Of a stretch of 64,000 bases of DNA, positions 62,467-64,000 are shown in pieces. Position 1 is the first letter of the stretch. Each line of letters opens with the position of its first letter. The translations under genes and the position numbers were made by a program. Origin of the DNA: Paenibacillus sp. VTT E-133291 (GTDB lineage Bacteria; Bacillota; Bacilli; Paenibacillales; Paenibacillaceae); assembly GCF_002264395.1 (NCBI RefSeq), contig NZ_NFVA01000016.1, positions 1 through 64,000 on the forward strand, given 5' to 3'. The notes beneath the pieces were generated by a model. The model saw only the letters and a program-made list of their open reading frames with translations. It was not told where the DNA came from and did not search any database.

Positions 62467-63334
62467 GAAAATCGGTATCTTTTTACAAATGATTAAGTTT
62501 GAACATACGGTATTTGCTTTACCCTTTGCCTTTATGGGTGCTTTACTGGGATCCGTTGTCATGAATGATAGCCTCCCATCCTGGAGTCAAATTGGCTGGA
62601 TTGTAATCGCTATGTTTGGAGCACGCAGTGCAGCTATGGGATTGAATCGATTGATAGACCGAATCAGTGATGCCAAGAATCCACGCACAGCGGGAAGAGC
62701 GATTCCTGCAGGGTTACTTAAGATCGGTGAAGTTGTCATTTTTATAGGCATTTCGTTTTTCTTGCTCTTTTGGGCAGCCTTTAAATTAAATCCTTTGTCA
62801 GCTAAACTGTTACCTATCGCTGTATTCCTTCTTGTTATCTATTCATTCACTAAGCGCTTTACATGGGCATGCCATCTTATCCTCGGCCTCACCATTGCGC
62901 TTGCACCGCTGGGCGGCTGGGTAGCTGTGACCGGTAGTGTGAATTGGACTTCAATGGTATTTTACTTCACAATAGTGTTTTGGACGGCTGGTTTTGATGT
63001 TATATACTCTTGTCAGGATGTTGAGTTTGATCTTAAAGAGGGCTTGAAATCCATTCCGGTGCGGTTTGGGGTCCAGGGCGCGCTAGTTATTGCTCGCGTG
63101 TTTCACATTCTCACGGCGATTGGATTCGTATCGCTGTTGTTTTTGACGGATTTAAGCTGGTGGTATGTAGCAGGTATGATCCTCGCTTATATTATTCTTT
63201 TTTATGAGCATTATATCGTATCTCCGAGTGATCTCAGTCGGTTACAGACAGCTTTTTTCACTATGAACGGCGTGCTGAGCATCGTGGTGTTCTCTTTCAC
63301 TTTGATTGACTTGGTGGTGCATTTCAAAAAATGA
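62459..63334 (+). CDS. mqnP: UbiA-family prenyltransferase, MqnP type
   Basis: A 291-residue membrane prenyltransferase with about eight helices. The two Asp-rich sites are visible: ARSAAMGLNRLIDRISDAKNPRTAGRAIP (first DxxxD region) and YSCQDVEFDLKEGLKSIPVRFG (second). In the futalosine pathway MqnP attaches the prenyl chain to the 1,4-dihydroxy-6-naphthoate intermediate. Its neighbours menG, a UbiX-type enzyme and mqnA support this assignment over MenA or UbiA. ATG 62459 has AAGGAGA upstream. Confidence 0.85.
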   Translation: MFKKIGIFLQMIKFEHTVFALPFAFMGALLGSVVMNDSLPSWSQIGWIVIAMFGARSAAMGLNRLIDRISDAKNPRTAGRAIPAGLLKIGEVVIFIGISFFLLFWAAFKLNPLSAKLLPIAVFLLVIYSFTKRFTWACHLILGLTIALAPLGGWVAVTGSVNWTSMVFYFTIVFWTAGFDVIYSCQDVEFDLKEGLKSIPVRFGVQGALVIARVFHILTAIGFVSLLFLTDLSWWYVAGMILAYIILFYEHYIVSPSDLSRLQTAFFTMNGVLSIVVFSFTLIDLVVHFKK

Positions 63335-63933
63335 CGCTTACTAAACCGAAAAACTTCGTGGTTGGAATTACAGGGGCAAGCGGTGCTATCTATGGTATTC
63401 GACTGATCGAAACGTTGCTATCGCTGGGCTACTCCGTTCATTTGGTAGTAAGTAATGCGGGCTGGCGCGTTTTTAAAGAAGAACTAGGTTATATCGCATC
63501 AGACCGGGAAGGCTTTTTGAACGAAAAGTTCAAAGGCTATCCCGGTTCTCTACTTTATCATCCTGTCGCTGATATCGGTGCATCTATTGCAAGCGGTTCG
63601 TTTCGTGTGGAAGGGATGATTATTATGCCTTGTTCCATGGGAACATTGTCTGCGGTTGCTAATGGAACCTCCGACAATCTTATGACTCGTGCTGCTGATG
63701 TTATGCTTAAGGAAGGACGTCCGCTGGTCCTTGTTCCTCGTGAGACACCTCTGCATGCTATTCATCTTGAGAATATGTTGAAGCTGTCCCGTCTGGGGGT
63801 TCGGATCATTCCGGCAATGCCGGCGTTTTACTTTGGGCCACAAAGTATGGATGATCTGATTAATTTCATGGTGGGTAAAGTGCTTGACAGCTTTAATATT
63901 GAACATCAATTATTTCGCAGATGGGGGGATTGA
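63331..63933 (+). CDS. ubiX: UbiX-type flavin prenyltransferase
   Basis: Makes the prenylated FMN cofactor for UbiD-type decarboxylases. The 200-residue flavoprotein shows VGITGASGAIYGIRL, MPCSMGTLSAVANGTSDNL and PRETPLHAIHLENMLKLSRLG. In the futalosine route such a protein serves the UbiD-like decarboxylase. ATG overlaps the upstream stop by 4 bp (ATGA). Confidence 0.92.
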   Translation: MTLTKPKNFVVGITGASGAIYGIRLIETLLSLGYSVHLVVSNAGWRVFKEELGYIASDREGFLNEKFKGYPGSLLYHPVADIGASIASGSFRVEGMIIMPCSMGTLSAVANGTSDNLMTRAADVMLKEGRPLVLVPRETPLHAIHLENMLKLSRLGVRIIPAMPAFYFGPQSMDDLINFMVGKVLDSFNIEHQLFRRWGD

Positions 63934-63937
63934 AAGG

Positions 63938-64000
63938 ATGGAGAATAACAGCCACACCATCATAGGCAAAATCAGCTATACTAACTCATGGCCGGTATTT
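63938..64000 (+). CDS. mqnA: Chorismate dehydratase MqnA (3' partial, first 21 codons)
   Basis: Only the start is visible: MENNSHTIIGKISYTNSWPVF. The IGxIxYxNxxPV pattern is the MqnA/MqnD periplasmic-binding-like opening. MqnA converts chorismate to 3-enolpyruvylbenzoate, the first step of the futalosine pathway. GGGGGGATTGAAAGG precedes the ATG, 4 bp after ubiX. Assigned from this short stretch plus context. Confidence 0.75.
   Translation, partial: MENNSHTIIGKISYTNSWPVF

Overview
The window is an ordinary chromosomal segment of a spore-forming, low-to-mid GC Gram-positive bacterium, most likely Paenibacillus or a close relative. The evidence is a dense set of endospore genes (spoVAF, gerW, dacF, spmAB, ypeB, spoVIF, spoIVA), strong AGGAGG ribosome binding sites with many TTG and GTG starts, and a gene order that follows Bacillus subtilis over most of its length (spoVAF-lysA-ppiB; ribDEAH; scpAB; dacF-spmAB-rluB-resABCDE; the ypbD/ypbG/ypbH relatives and prsW; ypfA-cmk-plsC-rpsA-der-gpsA-yphE/F-spoIVA-hbs-mtrB-hepS-menG). 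The right edge carries futalosine-type menaquinone genes instead of the usual Bacillus men genes, a lineage difference from B. subtilis.

Layout. 1-3.9 kb: end of the spoVA operon, lysA, ppiB. 3.9-11.3 kb: accessory stretch with a membrane protein, a 1150-residue LPKTG-anchored repeat adhesin, a VanRS-like two-component system, a 45-codon minus-strand ORF and mscL. 11.5-15.7 kb: FMN riboswitch and the riboflavin operon ribD-ribE-ribBA-ribH. 15.7-21.7 kb: chromosome condensation (scpAB) and sporulation genes. 21.7-28.3 kb: rluB and the cytochrome c biogenesis/redox regulation cluster resABCDE. 28.4-30.1 kb: glpK plus a miniature helix-hairpin-helix ORF. 30.2-36.1 kb: accessory minus-strand block with a c-di-GMP-I riboswitch in front of a ThDP enzyme and a carboxymuconolactone decarboxylase-like gene, a chemoreceptor without a sensor domain, and a WYL regulator divergent from an SDR gene. 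36.1-38.3 kb: serA behind a serine-type T-box. 38.3-46.1 kb: membrane proteases, a phosphodiesterase, a polysaccharide deacetylase lipoprotein, a MecA-type adaptor, prsW and ypeB. 46.1-55 kb: PilZ protein, cmk, plsC, rpsA, der, plsY, gpsA, spoVIF, small membrane and lipoproteins. 55-57.2 kb: a secreted beta-lactamase-fold hydrolase. 57.4-64 kb: spoIVA, hbs, mtrB (TRAP), hepS, menG, a UbiA prenyltransferase, a UbiX flavin prenyltransferase and the first 21 codons of mqnA.

Three riboswitch-class leaders are visible (FMN, c-di-GMP-I, T-box). The least expected arrangement is the c-di-GMP-I aptamer with an intrinsic terminator ahead of the two-gene ThDP enzyme/CMD operon. No rRNA, tRNA, CRISPR array, prophage or insertion sequence was seen. 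Coordinates of starts were chosen from ribosome binding sites; all functional names rest on recognisable motifs and gene order read by eye, not on database searches.
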